Shown here: piece by piece, positions 7,800-14,477 of the stretch
Numbering within the stretch: position 1 is the stretch's first letter
Layout of the letters: every line of letters starts with the position of its first letter
NCBI GenBank assembly: GCA_964641215.1
Contig: CAZXKD010000033.1
Location: forward strand, 1 to 19,509
Length of the DNA: 19,509 bases
Direction of reading: 5' to 3'
DNA from: 13-1-40CM-70-15 sp964641215
GTDB lineage: Bacteria; Gemmatimonadota; Gemmatimonadetes; Gemmatimonadales; GWC2-71-9
Notes under the pieces: model-generated
Told to the model about the DNA's origin: nothing
The model's database searches: none
Seen by the model: only the letters and a program-made list of their open reading frames with translations
Program-made: the position numbers and the translations under genes

Positions 7800-8187
7800 A
7801 CCACACCGCGGGCCCGTGCGCTACCGGCGGCTCCGCGTCGCCCGTGCGCTCAGCGGTGGACCGCATCACTTGTTCCAGCACCTCGGCCGGGGAGAGCCCC
7901 ACCTCCTCCACCGCCACCTTCGCCTGCCCCCGCTCCTTGCCCCGCACCACGAGCATGTATTTGGCCGTATAGACCCGAAGTCGACCGTCGGCGCGGCGCG
8001 TCACGACAGCCGTGCCCCACTCCCGGCCCTCGCGCTTGATCGGACGGAACAGATAGATCGTCTCGATCTCGGTCGGCGGCACTTCCTGGGCGACCGCCGC
8101 CGCGAGCTTCGCCCAGCCGGAGGTGGGCCCCGCGGCAACGCCGGGCGTTACCGGGCCAGGGGGGCGGGGGTGCGCGCCTGCTCCCAT
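7789..8187 (-). CDS. Conserved-looking protein of unknown function
   Basis: I do not recognise this 132-residue protein. ATG 8187 overlaps the end of the cyclodeaminase gene by 40 bp. The first ~20 residues are Gly/Pro-rich and may not be translated if a GTG near 8092 is used. The core looks like a compact alpha/beta fold: a strand-rich part (TEIETIYLFRPIKR, WGTAVVTRR, RLRVYTAKYMLVVRG) followed by amphipathic helices (LSPAEVLEQVMRSTAERTG). No signal peptide, membrane segment or cysteine cluster is present, so it is probably cytosolic. The 11-bp overlap with fur and its position inside a coupled operon argue that it is real. It could be a small partner of the Fur-like regulator or the cyclodeaminase, but this is only position-based. 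Confidence 0.7.
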   Translation of the reverse strand: MGAGAHPRPPGPVTPGVAAGPTSGWAKLAAAVAQEVPPTEIETIYLFRPIKREGREWGTAVVTRRADGRLRVYTAKYMLVVRGKERGQAKVAVEEVGLSPAEVLEQVMRSTAERTGDAEPPVAHGPAVWYEG

Positions 8188-9272
8188 CGCTCCACGTAGA
8201 AGCGCAACACGTGCATGAAGTCCTGCGCGTTGGTCACGACGCCGTAGGCCTGGTGGGTTCCGCGATCCCGCAGCTTGTTCACCACGAACTCCGTCTGGTC
8301 CACGCAGATGGTGGTCAGCGGACGGACGCCGTCGGGCGTCGCGGCGTCCACGAAGGCGGGCAGCATGTTGCCCACGGCGATCGCGTGGAGCGCCGTCGCC
8401 ACGAACACCGCGAAGGTCGCCTGGACGGTAATCGCGCGCATCGCATCTTGCGCCGCCAACGAGTCGCTGAGGACCTCAGGGAGAGGCCCGTCGTCGCGAA
8501 TCGACCCCGCGAGCACGTATGGCACCTTGTGCGCCACCAACGCGTGCATGATGCCGCCCGTCACCATGCCGCGCTCCACCGCCGCGGCGATCGAGCCGAC
8601 TCCCCGGATCGCGTTGATGGCACGCATGTGCAAGGCGTGGCCTCCTGCGACCTCCTCCCCGCTGCTCGACACGCCCAGTGAGGTGCCGAAGATCGCCGCC
8701 TCGAGGTCGTGCACGGCGACGGCGTTGCCGCCCAGCAGGGCCCCGACATAGCCTTGCTCGATGAACCACACCATGTCCTCGCGGGCGCGGGCGTGCACCA
8801 GCGCCGGGCCGATCACCCAAACGATCTTGCCGCTCTGTTCCTTCTCCTCGCCGAGCAGCTGCGCCAGGACGGCGTAGTCCACGGGCCGCTCGCGCGACAC
8901 TTCGGTCTGCATGAAGCGGAACTCGTTGGCGCTGTGCCGCCCGGCGAGGAAGCCCTCGGTGTGGACGAAGATCCCCTCGCTGCCGTCTTCCGCCGCGCCG
9001 ACGGCCACTCGCGTGCTCCGCTTCACCTTCCGGGGCTCGGTCGTGACCAGCTCGCCCGTCGGCAGCAAGGTCACGACGCAGTCCATGCGCGGCCATCGCG
9101 GGCGGCGCCAGGCCCCGCCGACTCTCAGATAGGTTGGGAGGTTGGTAGTCGAAAAAAAGCCGTCGGGAAGGACCCCGTCGGCCGGTGCAGGCTCGAAGCG
9201 CGCCTCGGGTGCCTGCGACAACGGCGGCGCTTCGAAGTTGGGCGGGCGGTACTGAAAGCGTGGTCGCTTCAC
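8148..9272 (-). CDS. Archaeal-type ornithine cyclodeaminase (LOR/SDH, AgrE/ArgZ-like family)
   Basis: 374 residues of the family once named 'LOR/SDH bifunctional enzyme conserved region' (TIGR00300). Characterised members (archaeal homologues and the C-terminal domain of cyanobacterial AgrE/ArgZ) convert ornithine to proline plus ammonia using NAD. Recognisable blocks are LPDGFFSTTNLPTY (residues 35-48), GGNAVAVHDLEAAIFGTSLG (181-200) and AGSIRDDGPLPEV (255-267). It has no N-terminal arginine dihydrolase domain, so it resembles the stand-alone archaeal form, and the 34 residues before the first block are low in similarity. GTG 9272 has no Shine-Dalgarno but lies 8 nt behind a good -10 box, suggesting a leaderless message. 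As first gene of the operon it links arginine-family catabolism with the decarboxylase and agmatinase. I am sure of the family; ornithine as substrate is inferred. Confidence 0.85.
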   Translation of the reverse strand: MKRPRFQYRPPNFEAPPLSQAPEARFEPAPADGVLPDGFFSTTNLPTYLRVGGAWRRPRWPRMDCVVTLLPTGELVTTEPRKVKRSTRVAVGAAEDGSEGIFVHTEGFLAGRHSANEFRFMQTEVSRERPVDYAVLAQLLGEEKEQSGKIVWVIGPALVHARAREDMVWFIEQGYVGALLGGNAVAVHDLEAAIFGTSLGVSSSGEEVAGGHALHMRAINAIRGVGSIAAAVERGMVTGGIMHALVAHKVPYVLAGSIRDDGPLPEVLSDSLAAQDAMRAITVQATFAVFVATALHAIAVGNMLPAFVDAATPDGVRPLTTICVDQTEFVVNKLRDRGTHQAYGVVTNAQDFMHVLRFYVERWEQARTPAPLAR

Positions 9273-9280
9273 AGGAGGCC

Positions 9281-9310
9281 AAGATACTGATGGCCAATGG
9301 ACTTGGACAA
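9281..9310 (-). promoter_or_regulatory. Probable promoter of the cyclodeaminase-polyamine operon (leaderless)
   Basis: On the minus strand, TTGTCC (9310-9305) is separated by 18 bp from TATCTT (9286-9281), each matching 4 of 6 consensus positions. The -10 box ends 8 nt before the GTG start, so transcription would begin at or just before the start codon. This fits the absence of a Shine-Dalgarno sequence. A small GCAC-GGA-GTGC repeat (9318-9328) lies just upstream. Confidence 0.45.
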
Positions 9311-9365
9311 GAGCGGAGCACGGAGTGCGGACTGAACGCTCCCCGGTTCGTTCCGCGTTCCGCCT

Positions 9366-11633
9366 TTACAGCAGCGAGACCGGGTCCCGATCTACCGTGA
9401 CGCCGGCGACGCCGCGCCGCAGCGCCCGCCACGCACGCATCACCCGGCCCAGCGCCCGCGGCTCGGCCGACTTCACGAGCAAGTGCCACCGCCACCGGCC
9501 CTGGAGCCGCGGGATCGGACATGGCGCCGGGCCGAGCACGGTGAGGGCCCCGCGCAATCGCTCGTCGTTGGCGCGGCGCAGCCATGCCGCCACCCGTGTG
9601 GCGGCCGCCTGCGCGTCCGGCTCGGCGGACGCGGTGGCGAGGAACCGCGCGAGCCCCACGTAGGGCGGGTAGGCGGGGTGCGGCACCGTGCGCAGCGGCA
9701 GCTCCTCGGCGGCGAACGCCTCCACCGAGTGCGTTGCCGCCGCCCGGATGGCGTGGTGAGTGGGCGCCCGGGTTTGGACGTAGACCGTCCCCCCGAACGG
9801 GCCCCGCCCCGCCCTTCCCGCTACCTGCGCCACGAGCTGGAACGTCCGCTCCCCAGCGCGAAAATCAGGCAAGTGCAGCGCCGTGTCAGCGTCCACGACA
9901 CCGACTACGGTCACGTGCGGGAAATCGAGCCCTTTGGCAATCATCTGCGTGCCGAGGAGGATGTCCACCTCGCGGCGCGCCACGCGCTCGAGGATGCGGC
10001 GGTGCGCCCACTTGGTGCTCGTGGTGTCGAGGTCCATCCGGGCGATCCGGGCTTCTGGAAAGCGCAGTCCGACGAAGTGCTCGAGTTGTTGCGTACCGAG
10101 CCCGCGCATGCGCTGCACCTCGTGACCGCAAACGCGGCACCGCCCCGGCACTGGCTCTTCGTGGCCGCAGTAGTGGCAGCGCAGAGCCGCCGGCGTCTGA
10201 TGCACGGTGAGGGTGATGGCGCAATCCGGGCAGTCCCACACGTCACCGCAGGCTGGACACTGCAGGTACGTGGCGTAGCCGCGCCGGTTGAGCAGGAGGA
10301 TCACCTGCTCGTGCTTGCCGAGGGCCGCCTGCACCGCCGCATCGAGGGCCTCCGACCAGGGGATCGCGGCGGCGGAGCGCTCTCGCGGCGCGGTGCGCAG
10401 GTCGACGATGTTGACTGGCGGGAGCGGCCTGGCCCCGATCCGTTCCGGGAGCGCGAACGTGCGGGCCACCCCGATGCGCGCGAGGTGCAGCGTTTCGAGC
10501 GACGGCGTGGCGCTACCGAAGATCACGCGCGCGCCCTCCAGCCGCGCGCGCACCTGCGCGACGTCGCGCGCGTGGTAGCGCGGCGAGGTGCCCTGCTTGT
10601 AGCTCGGCTCGTGCTCTTCGTCCACGACGATCGCCCCGAGCCGCTGCACCGGTGCGAAGACGGCGGAGCGCGGCCCCACCGCGACGCGCCGCTCGCCGCG
10701 CCGCAGCGCCCGCCAGGCATCGGCCCGCTCGCCGTCGGAGAGCCCCGAATGCAGCACCGCGACCTGGTCGCCGAACACGCCCCGCACCCGGGCGACGGTC
10801 TGCGGAGTGAGGGCGATTTCCGGAACGAGAAGAATGGCGCCTTGCCCGGACGCGACGACCCTCCGCAGCACGTCGAGATACACGAGGGTCTTGCCCGACC
10901 CCGTCACTCCATGGAGGAGGATGGGTACGTCGACCGGCGTGGCGGCGATGCCGTCCGCGGCGCGCCGCTGGTCCGCCGTGAGGTCGGGTGGCGGGGGTGA
11001 CTCCAGACCCGCGAAGGGGTCACGCGGCTGCGCGACCTGCTGGTAGCGCGCGAGGTCCTGCGCGACGAGCCCGTCGAGCGCCGCGCGGGAGATCTTGAGC
11101 CGTTGGTGAAGGTGTTTCACCGGCGCGGACCCTCCCAGCGCCTCCAGCGCCTCATACGCGGCGCGGCGCTTCGGCGCGCGCGCGATCGCCCGCTCCCGCT
11201 CGAGGAGCGATGGGAGGGGCGCGCCCACCAGCGCCACGACCCGCTCGGCCCCCTCCGCGGGGCCGGCCGGCCGAGCGACGCCCCAGAGCGCCCCAGGCAG
11301 CAAGGCACGCACGGCGAGCCCGAGTGGCGCGCCGTAGTAGCGGCTGATCCACTCCGCCACCTCAAGCAGGGCCGGCGACAGCGCGGGTTCAGCGGGGGGG
11401 AGCGCGTCCGGGGCCGCGGCGATGGGCTTCACTACCCGGTCCTCCGGGGGGTCCGGGGGAGCCACGTCCACCGCCCGCACCACACCGACCAGCATCCGGC
11501 GTTGCACCGGGACCACAACCCGCGCGCCGGGCACGACGCCCGCCGCGACGCCATCAGGAATCTGGTAGCAGTAGGCGCGGGAAACCGGGACGGGGAGGAG
11601 GACCTCCGCGAACCGTCCGGGAGGACTGCTCAC
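9366..11633 (-). CDS. priA: Primosomal replication-restart helicase PriA
   Basis: PriA is a 3'-5' superfamily 2 DNA helicase that recognises stalled forks and reloads the replisome. All parts are present in 755 residues. The N-terminal 3' DNA-binding region begins AEVLLPVPVSRAYCYQIP. Walker A is GVTGSGKT (242-249) and the DEEH box is at 338-341. The helicase zinc-binding module has eight cysteines at 459, 462, 468, 471, 486, 489, 499 and 502. The second RecA lobe contains LLGTQMIAKGLDFPHV and QVAGRAGR. GTG 11633 shares 4 bp with the epimerase stop (GTGA), indicating coupled translation. It is the last gene of the long minus-strand chain before the polyamine operon's promoter, and no clear terminator follows. 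Confidence 0.97.
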   Translation of the reverse strand: MSSPPGRFAEVLLPVPVSRAYCYQIPDGVAAGVVPGARVVVPVQRRMLVGVVRAVDVAPPDPPEDRVVKPIAAAPDALPPAEPALSPALLEVAEWISRYYGAPLGLAVRALLPGALWGVARPAGPAEGAERVVALVGAPLPSLLERERAIARAPKRRAAYEALEALGGSAPVKHLHQRLKISRAALDGLVAQDLARYQQVAQPRDPFAGLESPPPPDLTADQRRAADGIAATPVDVPILLHGVTGSGKTLVYLDVLRRVVASGQGAILLVPEIALTPQTVARVRGVFGDQVAVLHSGLSDGERADAWRALRRGERRVAVGPRSAVFAPVQRLGAIVVDEEHEPSYKQGTSPRYHARDVAQVRARLEGARVIFGSATPSLETLHLARIGVARTFALPERIGARPLPPVNIVDLRTAPRERSAAAIPWSEALDAAVQAALGKHEQVILLLNRRGYATYLQCPACGDVWDCPDCAITLTVHQTPAALRCHYCGHEEPVPGRCRVCGHEVQRMRGLGTQQLEHFVGLRFPEARIARMDLDTTSTKWAHRRILERVARREVDILLGTQMIAKGLDFPHVTVVGVVDADTALHLPDFRAGERTFQLVAQVAGRAGRGPFGGTVYVQTRAPTHHAIRAAATHSVEAFAAEELPLRTVPHPAYPPYVGLARFLATASAEPDAQAAATRVAAWLRRANDERLRGALTVLGPAPCPIPRLQGRWRWHLLVKSAEPRALGRVMRAWRALRRGVAGVTVDRDPVSLL

Positions 11634-12661
11634 CGGCGCCGGACGCCGAGCCCAGGCTCAGTCGGCAGGCGGATCTGACCGCCCGCGATCGTCGCGCCCA
11701 CGAAAGGGTCGTCCACTGTGAGCGCCGCCCCGTCGAGGTCCGCGGCGTCGACGAGGGGCGTGAAGTGTGCGGCGGGCGTGATGCCGAGCGAGGACTCGAT
11801 CATACAGCCGACCATGACCAGCATGCCATGCGCGCGTGCCGTCGCAATCATGCGCAACGCCTCACGCAACGAGCCGCACTTGGCCAGCTTGATGTTGATG
11901 CCGTCCGCCGCCCCCGCCAGGCGGGGAATGTCGCTCGCCACGAGGCAGCTTTCGTCGACAACGACCGGCAGATCGTGGGCGTTGGCGTGGCGCCGCACCC
12001 GGGCGAGCCCCTCAAGGTCCCCCGGGGGGACCGGCTGCTCGAGAAACTCCACGCCGTACTCCTGGAGCACGGGGGCCATCTGCACAGCGCGCTCCACGCT
12101 CCAGCCGGCGTTCGCGTCCACCCGGATGGTCTTGTCCGTGGCGTCCCGAATCGCCCGCAGAATCTCCTCGTCCCGGTCGGTGCCGAGTTTGATCTTGAGG
12201 ATCGAGTACTCGGCCGCCTCGCGCACCTTGACGCCCAGCTGCTCGGGCGTGTCGAGGCCGATCGTATAGGAGGACTGCGGGGCCTTGCGCGGATCGAGGC
12301 CCCAGAGGCGCCACAGCGGCTGGCCCAGGCGCTTGCCGGCGAGGTCGTGGAGCGCGGCGGAGAGCGCGGCGCGGGCGGCCGCGCTGCCACGCGGAGCGAC
12401 CTGGGCGAACCGCGCTTCGGCAGCTTCGACGTCGAACGGGTCGGCGGGTACGTGGCGGTCGAGTTTCTGCAACGTCGCGACGACGGTGTCGTAGGTCTCG
12501 CCGTAGTACGCGGAGGGGTCCGCCTCTCCCCACCCCTCCAGCCCGTCCTCGTCGATCAGCCGGATCCAGCAGCGCCGATACCCTGTCGTGGACCCGCGGG
12601 CGATCGCGAACCGGTGGCGGGTCGTGATCGTGCATTCCTCGAGGACGAGCCTCAACGCCAT
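11630..12661 (-). CDS. L-Ala-D/L-Glu dipeptide epimerase (enolase superfamily)
   Basis: A 343-residue enolase-superfamily enzyme of the muconate-lactonising-enzyme group, probably inverting L-Ala-D-Glu and L-Ala-L-Glu during reuse of murein peptides. The catalytic bases are in LKIKLG (Lys156, Lys158) and NIKLAK (Lys258 region). Metal ligands are Asp182 (VDANAGW), Glu208 (LEQP) and Asp236 (VVDES). The dipeptide-binding Asp-Leu-Asp (308-310, ADLDGA), characteristic of Ala-Glu epimerases, favours this substrate over other dipeptides or o-succinylbenzoate. ATG 12661 lies 27 bp after the deacetylase gene. A murein-recycling role would fit with other cell-wall enzymes, but none is in the window. 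Other dipeptide specificities in the subgroup remain possible. Confidence 0.88.
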   Translation of the reverse strand: MALRLVLEECTITTRHRFAIARGSTTGYRRCWIRLIDEDGLEGWGEADPSAYYGETYDTVVATLQKLDRHVPADPFDVEAAEARFAQVAPRGSAAARAALSAALHDLAGKRLGQPLWRLWGLDPRKAPQSSYTIGLDTPEQLGVKVREAAEYSILKIKLGTDRDEEILRAIRDATDKTIRVDANAGWSVERAVQMAPVLQEYGVEFLEQPVPPGDLEGLARVRRHANAHDLPVVVDESCLVASDIPRLAGAADGINIKLAKCGSLREALRMIATARAHGMLVMVGCMIESSLGITPAAHFTPLVDAADLDGAALTVDDPFVGATIAGGQIRLPTEPGLGVRRR

Positions 12662-12688
12662 GGCTGAAGTATCCGACCGCTGCGACGC

Positions 12689-13609
12689 TCAGGCAAGCGC
12701 GCGGACCACGGCATGCACTCCGGCCGCGAGCAGATCGAGCCGATAACCTCCCTCGAGCACCGCGGCGATCGGCACCGTGCCCAACCGTTCGCGCAAGGTC
12801 GACGTCCAGAGGGCCATGTCCTCAGGCACCAGCGTGAAGCCGCCGAGCGGATCCCCGGCGAGCGAGTCGAACCCGGCGGAGATGAGCAGCAGGTCCGGTC
12901 GCCAACCGTCGGTGGCCGCGTCCACGGCGGTGAGGAGATCGCGCACGTATACGGGGCGCGGCAGTCCGGGCGGCCGCGGCACGTTGAAGACGTTCCCCAC
13001 CCCGCGCTCGTCCTCCGCCCCCGTCCCCGGGTACCACGGGTACTGGTGCATCGAGACCAGGCGCACAGAGGGATCGGCCTCGACGATGGCCTGGGTCCCG
13101 TTGCCATGGTGCACGTCCCAGTCGACGATCAGCACGCGGGCGCAGCCCCGGTGCTGGGCGTGCCGCGCCGCCACGGCCACGTTGTTGAGGAAGCAGAACC
13201 CCATCGCCTGGGCAGGCAGGGCGTGGTGCCCGGGAGGGCGCGTTGCCCCGAACGCCGTACCTTCGCCCGCTCCCGCCCGACGGGCGAGCGCCGCGTCCAC
13301 CGCGCGTATCGCCACACCGGCCGACGCCAGCGCGGCTTCCCAGCTGGCTGCGCCCAAATAGGTGTCGGGATCGAGCGCCCCGCCGCCCCGGTCGGCGAGC
13401 GCGGCGAGCGCGTCCAGGTAGGCGGCCGGATGTACGCGCTCCAGCGCCGCTCGCTCGGCGGGCACGGCCTCGACCCAACTGAGGTGCGGTGTCAGCTCCG
13501 GGGCGCGTAATGCCTCAAGGACCGCGGCAATCCGCTCCGGACGCTCCGGATGGCCCGCGCCCGCCTGGTGCAGGTAGCAGGCGGGGTGCCAGACAACGCT
13601 GGTCGTCAC
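12689..13609 (-). CDS. HDAC-superfamily zinc deacetylase (AcuC/AphA-like)
   Basis: A 306-residue zinc amidohydrolase of the arginase-deacetylase fold. Zinc ligands are Asp165, His167 (DWDVHHGNG) and Asp248 (AGFDSL). The charge-relay histidines are 128-129 (PPGHHA), and the transition-state Tyr289 lies in EGGY. GHPERPERI near the N-terminus is also typical. Bacterial members deacetylate acetylpolyamines (AphA), acetyl-CoA synthetase (AcuC) or small amides; the sequence does not decide. GTG 13609 is preceded by a tandem repeat instead of a Shine-Dalgarno. It stands 39 bp behind the small membrane-protein gene and before the epimerase. The nearby putrescine-forming genes make an acetylpolyamine substrate attractive, though they belong to another transcription unit. 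Confidence 0.9.
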   Translation of the reverse strand: MTTSVVWHPACYLHQAGAGHPERPERIAAVLEALRAPELTPHLSWVEAVPAERAALERVHPAAYLDALAALADRGGGALDPDTYLGAASWEAALASAGVAIRAVDAALARRAGAGEGTAFGATRPPGHHALPAQAMGFCFLNNVAVAARHAQHRGCARVLIVDWDVHHGNGTQAIVEADPSVRLVSMHQYPWYPGTGAEDERGVGNVFNVPRPPGLPRPVYVRDLLTAVDAATDGWRPDLLLISAGFDSLAGDPLGGFTLVPEDMALWTSTLRERLGTVPIAAVLEGGYRLDLLAAGVHAVVRALA

Positions 13610-13610
13610 C

Positions 13611-13642
13611 GTCGGATCGTCGGATGGTCGGACGGTCGGGCA
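13611..13642. repeat. Four imperfect tandem 8-bp repeats before the deacetylase gene
   Basis: The plus strand reads GTCGGATC, GTCGGATG, GTCGGACG, GTCGGGCA in direct succession. The block fills nearly all of the 39-bp gap between the membrane microprotein gene and the deacetylase start. It may be an operator array or a slippage-prone spacer. Confidence 0.75.
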
Positions 13643-13648
13643 GACCTT

Positions 13649-13921
13649 CTAGCCACGCTCTCGATGTTGCTCGAGCAAGTCCCGAATGGATCGGACCTCG
13701 TCGCGAAGCGCTCCCCGAGCTGCCTCAATGTCCACCAGGGCACGCCGGTAGCGCCGCCATGCGAGCACGACGATGATGGCCAGCGCGACGCACGCCCCGC
13801 CGCCCGCGAGCAGCCCCGGGCGGTGAAACGTCACTCCGAGGTAGACCAGGAGGAGTGCGTCGAGGAGGAGGAGCCCGACCGCCAGCGTGGCGAGTGCGGG
13901 GCTGGCAGCGCGCTGCCTCAT
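13649..13921 (-). CDS. Small two-helix membrane protein with C-terminal coiled coil
   Basis: 90 residues of unknown function. Two hydrophobic segments (about residues 9-28 and 38-54: LAVGLLLLDALLLVYLGV and GACVALAIIVVLAW) form a hairpin in the membrane. They are followed by WRRYRR and a charged helix to the end (VDIEAARGALRDEVRSIRDL) with coiled-coil character. By the positive-inside rule the coil should face the cytoplasm. ATG 13921 overlaps the preceding stop by 4 bp (ATGA), so it is probably translated together with the ubiquitin-like protein. It might anchor that protein or the deacetylase, but this rests only on gene order. Confidence 0.78.
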   Translation of the reverse strand: MRQRAASPALATLAVGLLLLDALLLVYLGVTFHRPGLLAGGGACVALAIIVVLAWRRYRRALVDIEAARGALRDEVRSIRDLLEQHRERG

Positions 13922-14190
13922 CGCACCGGCTGGCGTCGCAGGGGCAGGATGATGAACGGAGCGTTGGGAACGGCCCCCAGCGTCTCGAGCGTCGTGGTTT
14001 CGTCGAGTACCGCAGCGCCGCGGAACTTCACCACGTATCCCTCGGCAGGCGCCTGGCGCTTCAACGCCTGCTCCAACGCCCGCCGCTTCAGCTCTGCTAC
14101 CGTCGTGCCCGGCTCGACCGCGAGAAACACTTGGTCCCAGACTTCGGTCACCATGACCCGGACGGCGAAGCGCTCGGCCACTCCGGTCAC
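13918..14190 (-). CDS. Small ubiquitin-fold-like (beta-grasp) protein
   Basis: 90 residues whose strand and helix order follows ubiquitin. Strand 1 is FAVRVMVTEV and strand 2 is VFLAVEPGTTV, leading into a helix (AELKRRALEQAL). Then comes YVVKFRGAAVLDETTTL, where ubiquitin has RLIFAGKQLEDGRTL, and a final strand FIILPLRR. The C-terminus is RRQPVR, without the double glycine needed for conjugation. It therefore resembles non-conjugated bacterial relatives such as YukD/EsaB more than an active modifier. GTG 14190 shares 4 bp with the previous stop (GTGA). No E1-, E2- or JAB-peptidase-like gene lies in the window. The fold is my reading of the pattern; the function is unknown. Confidence 0.78.
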   Translation of the reverse strand: MTGVAERFAVRVMVTEVWDQVFLAVEPGTTVAELKRRALEQALKRQAPAEGYVVKFRGAAVLDETTTLETLGAVPNAPFIILPLRRQPVR

Positions 14191-14477
14191 GCGACCTCCA
14201 CGCCCGCCTCGAGCGGCAGGGTCGAGAAGAACCGATCGACCGCCTGATCGAACAGCAGGGTGGATACGCGCACCCGCGCCGCGCCCTTCCCCCCTCCCCC
14301 GTCAGCAGCTGTCGCGTTGAACACGATCTCCTCGCCCCCTTGCCCCCGCAGTACCAGAAACTGCGGTCCCTCCCGCTCCACGAAGGCGGCCGCGTGCGGC
14401 ACTCGCTCGGCGAAGAAGCGCTTGGCCCGCGTCAGCACCTCGGCCGGTGGCAGGGCGACAACCGCGGTATGGGTCAC
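14187..14477 (-). CDS. Small protein of unknown function
   Basis: 96 residues, not recognised. An N-terminal strand and helix (AVVALPPAEVLTRAKRFFAE) is followed by beta-like segments (PQFLVLRGQGGEEIVFNATA and ARVRVSTLLFDQ) split by a glycine-rich loop, then a short helix (AVDRFFSTLP). The layout suggests a small alpha/beta fold, perhaps SRPBCC-like, but without certainty. There is no signal peptide, cysteine or membrane segment. GTG 14477 overlaps the beta-propeller stop by 4 bp (GTGA), and its own stop overlaps the next gene's start in the same way. It may form a complex with the ubiquitin-like protein made from the adjacent frame. Confidence 0.75.
   Translation of the reverse strand: MTHTAVVALPPAEVLTRAKRFFAERVPHAAAFVEREGPQFLVLRGQGGEEIVFNATAADGGGGKGAARVRVSTLLFDQAVDRFFSTLPLEAGVEVA

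Noticed and set aside
9273..9365. Fur box or priA terminator in the gap before the cyclodeaminase
   Set aside because: No GATAATGAT-like repeat and no stem with a T-run; only the promoter-like boxes and a 4-bp repeat are seen.
9483..11000. Plus-strand 505-codon frame
   Set aside because: Antisense to priA, which has every expected motif; the plus frame has none.
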